Assembly: GCA_001898095.1 (NCBI GenBank)
Contig: MKSH01000061.1
Coordinates: 12,832-17,844, forward strand
Origin: Solirubrobacterales bacterium 70-9
GTDB lineage: Bacteria; Actinomycetota; Thermoleophilia; Solirubrobacterales; 70-9
Direction: 5' to 3'
DNA length: 5,013 nucleotides
The notes beneath the pieces were generated by a model that worked only from the letters and a program-made list of their open reading frames with translations, had not been told where the DNA came from and made no database searches. Shown here piece after piece: positions 4,992-5,013 of this stretch. The position numbers were made by a program, and so were the translations under genes. Positions within the stretch are counted from its first letter, which is position 1. Each line of letters starts with the position of its first letter.

Positions 4992-5013
4992 GCGGCGCGG
5001 ATCATATTGTTTG

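Overview
The window is GC-rich bacterial DNA with compact, mostly GC-ending-codon genes, GTG as well as ATG starts and very short intergenic gaps. The gene set (a NagD-like HAD phosphatase, a TesB-like thioesterase, a secreted CAP-domain protein, a zinc-type MsrB, a NarL-type response regulator, seryl-tRNA synthetase and a one-heme cytochrome c lipoprotein) fits an aerobic high-GC Gram-positive bacterium. Protein wording, especially the CAP protein and the small cytochrome c lipoprotein, suggests Actinomycetota, perhaps the Thermoleophilia/Solirubrobacterales. That placement is a judgement from memory, not a search result.

Layout from left to right: (1) 1-683, plus strand, the 3' part of a HAD-IIA phosphatase whose first catalytic motif lies outside the window. 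(2) 684-735, a short convergent gap that is part of a large nested inverted repeat (691-741). (3) 736-2163, minus strand, a probable two-gene unit: the secreted CAP-domain protein, then, after 51 bp, a double-hotdog thioesterase. (4) 2164-2244, an 81-bp divergent promoter region with a tandem 10-nt direct repeat (11-bp period), a small hairpin, a strong ribosome binding site and a 16-bp palindrome centred at the msrB start codon. (5) 2245-2652, plus strand, msrB. (6) 2649-4991 and probably beyond, minus strand, a tight operon: cytochrome c lipoprotein, 7 bp, serS, 4-bp ATGA overlap, then a NarL/FixJ-type response regulator. The last gene meets msrB tail to tail, sharing the four bases CTAG.

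No mobile element, CRISPR array, tRNA or rRNA was seen. The genes are conserved housekeeping and stress/envelope functions, and I see no evidence of a new multi-gene system. The points most worth a second look are regulatory and compositional: the nested inverted repeat at 691-741, the direct repeat and palindrome between the CAP gene and msrB, the rare-codon, lower-GC 3' end of serS next to the coupled regulator gene, and an MsrB that lacks the usual resolving cysteine but has an extra cysteine close to its catalytic one.
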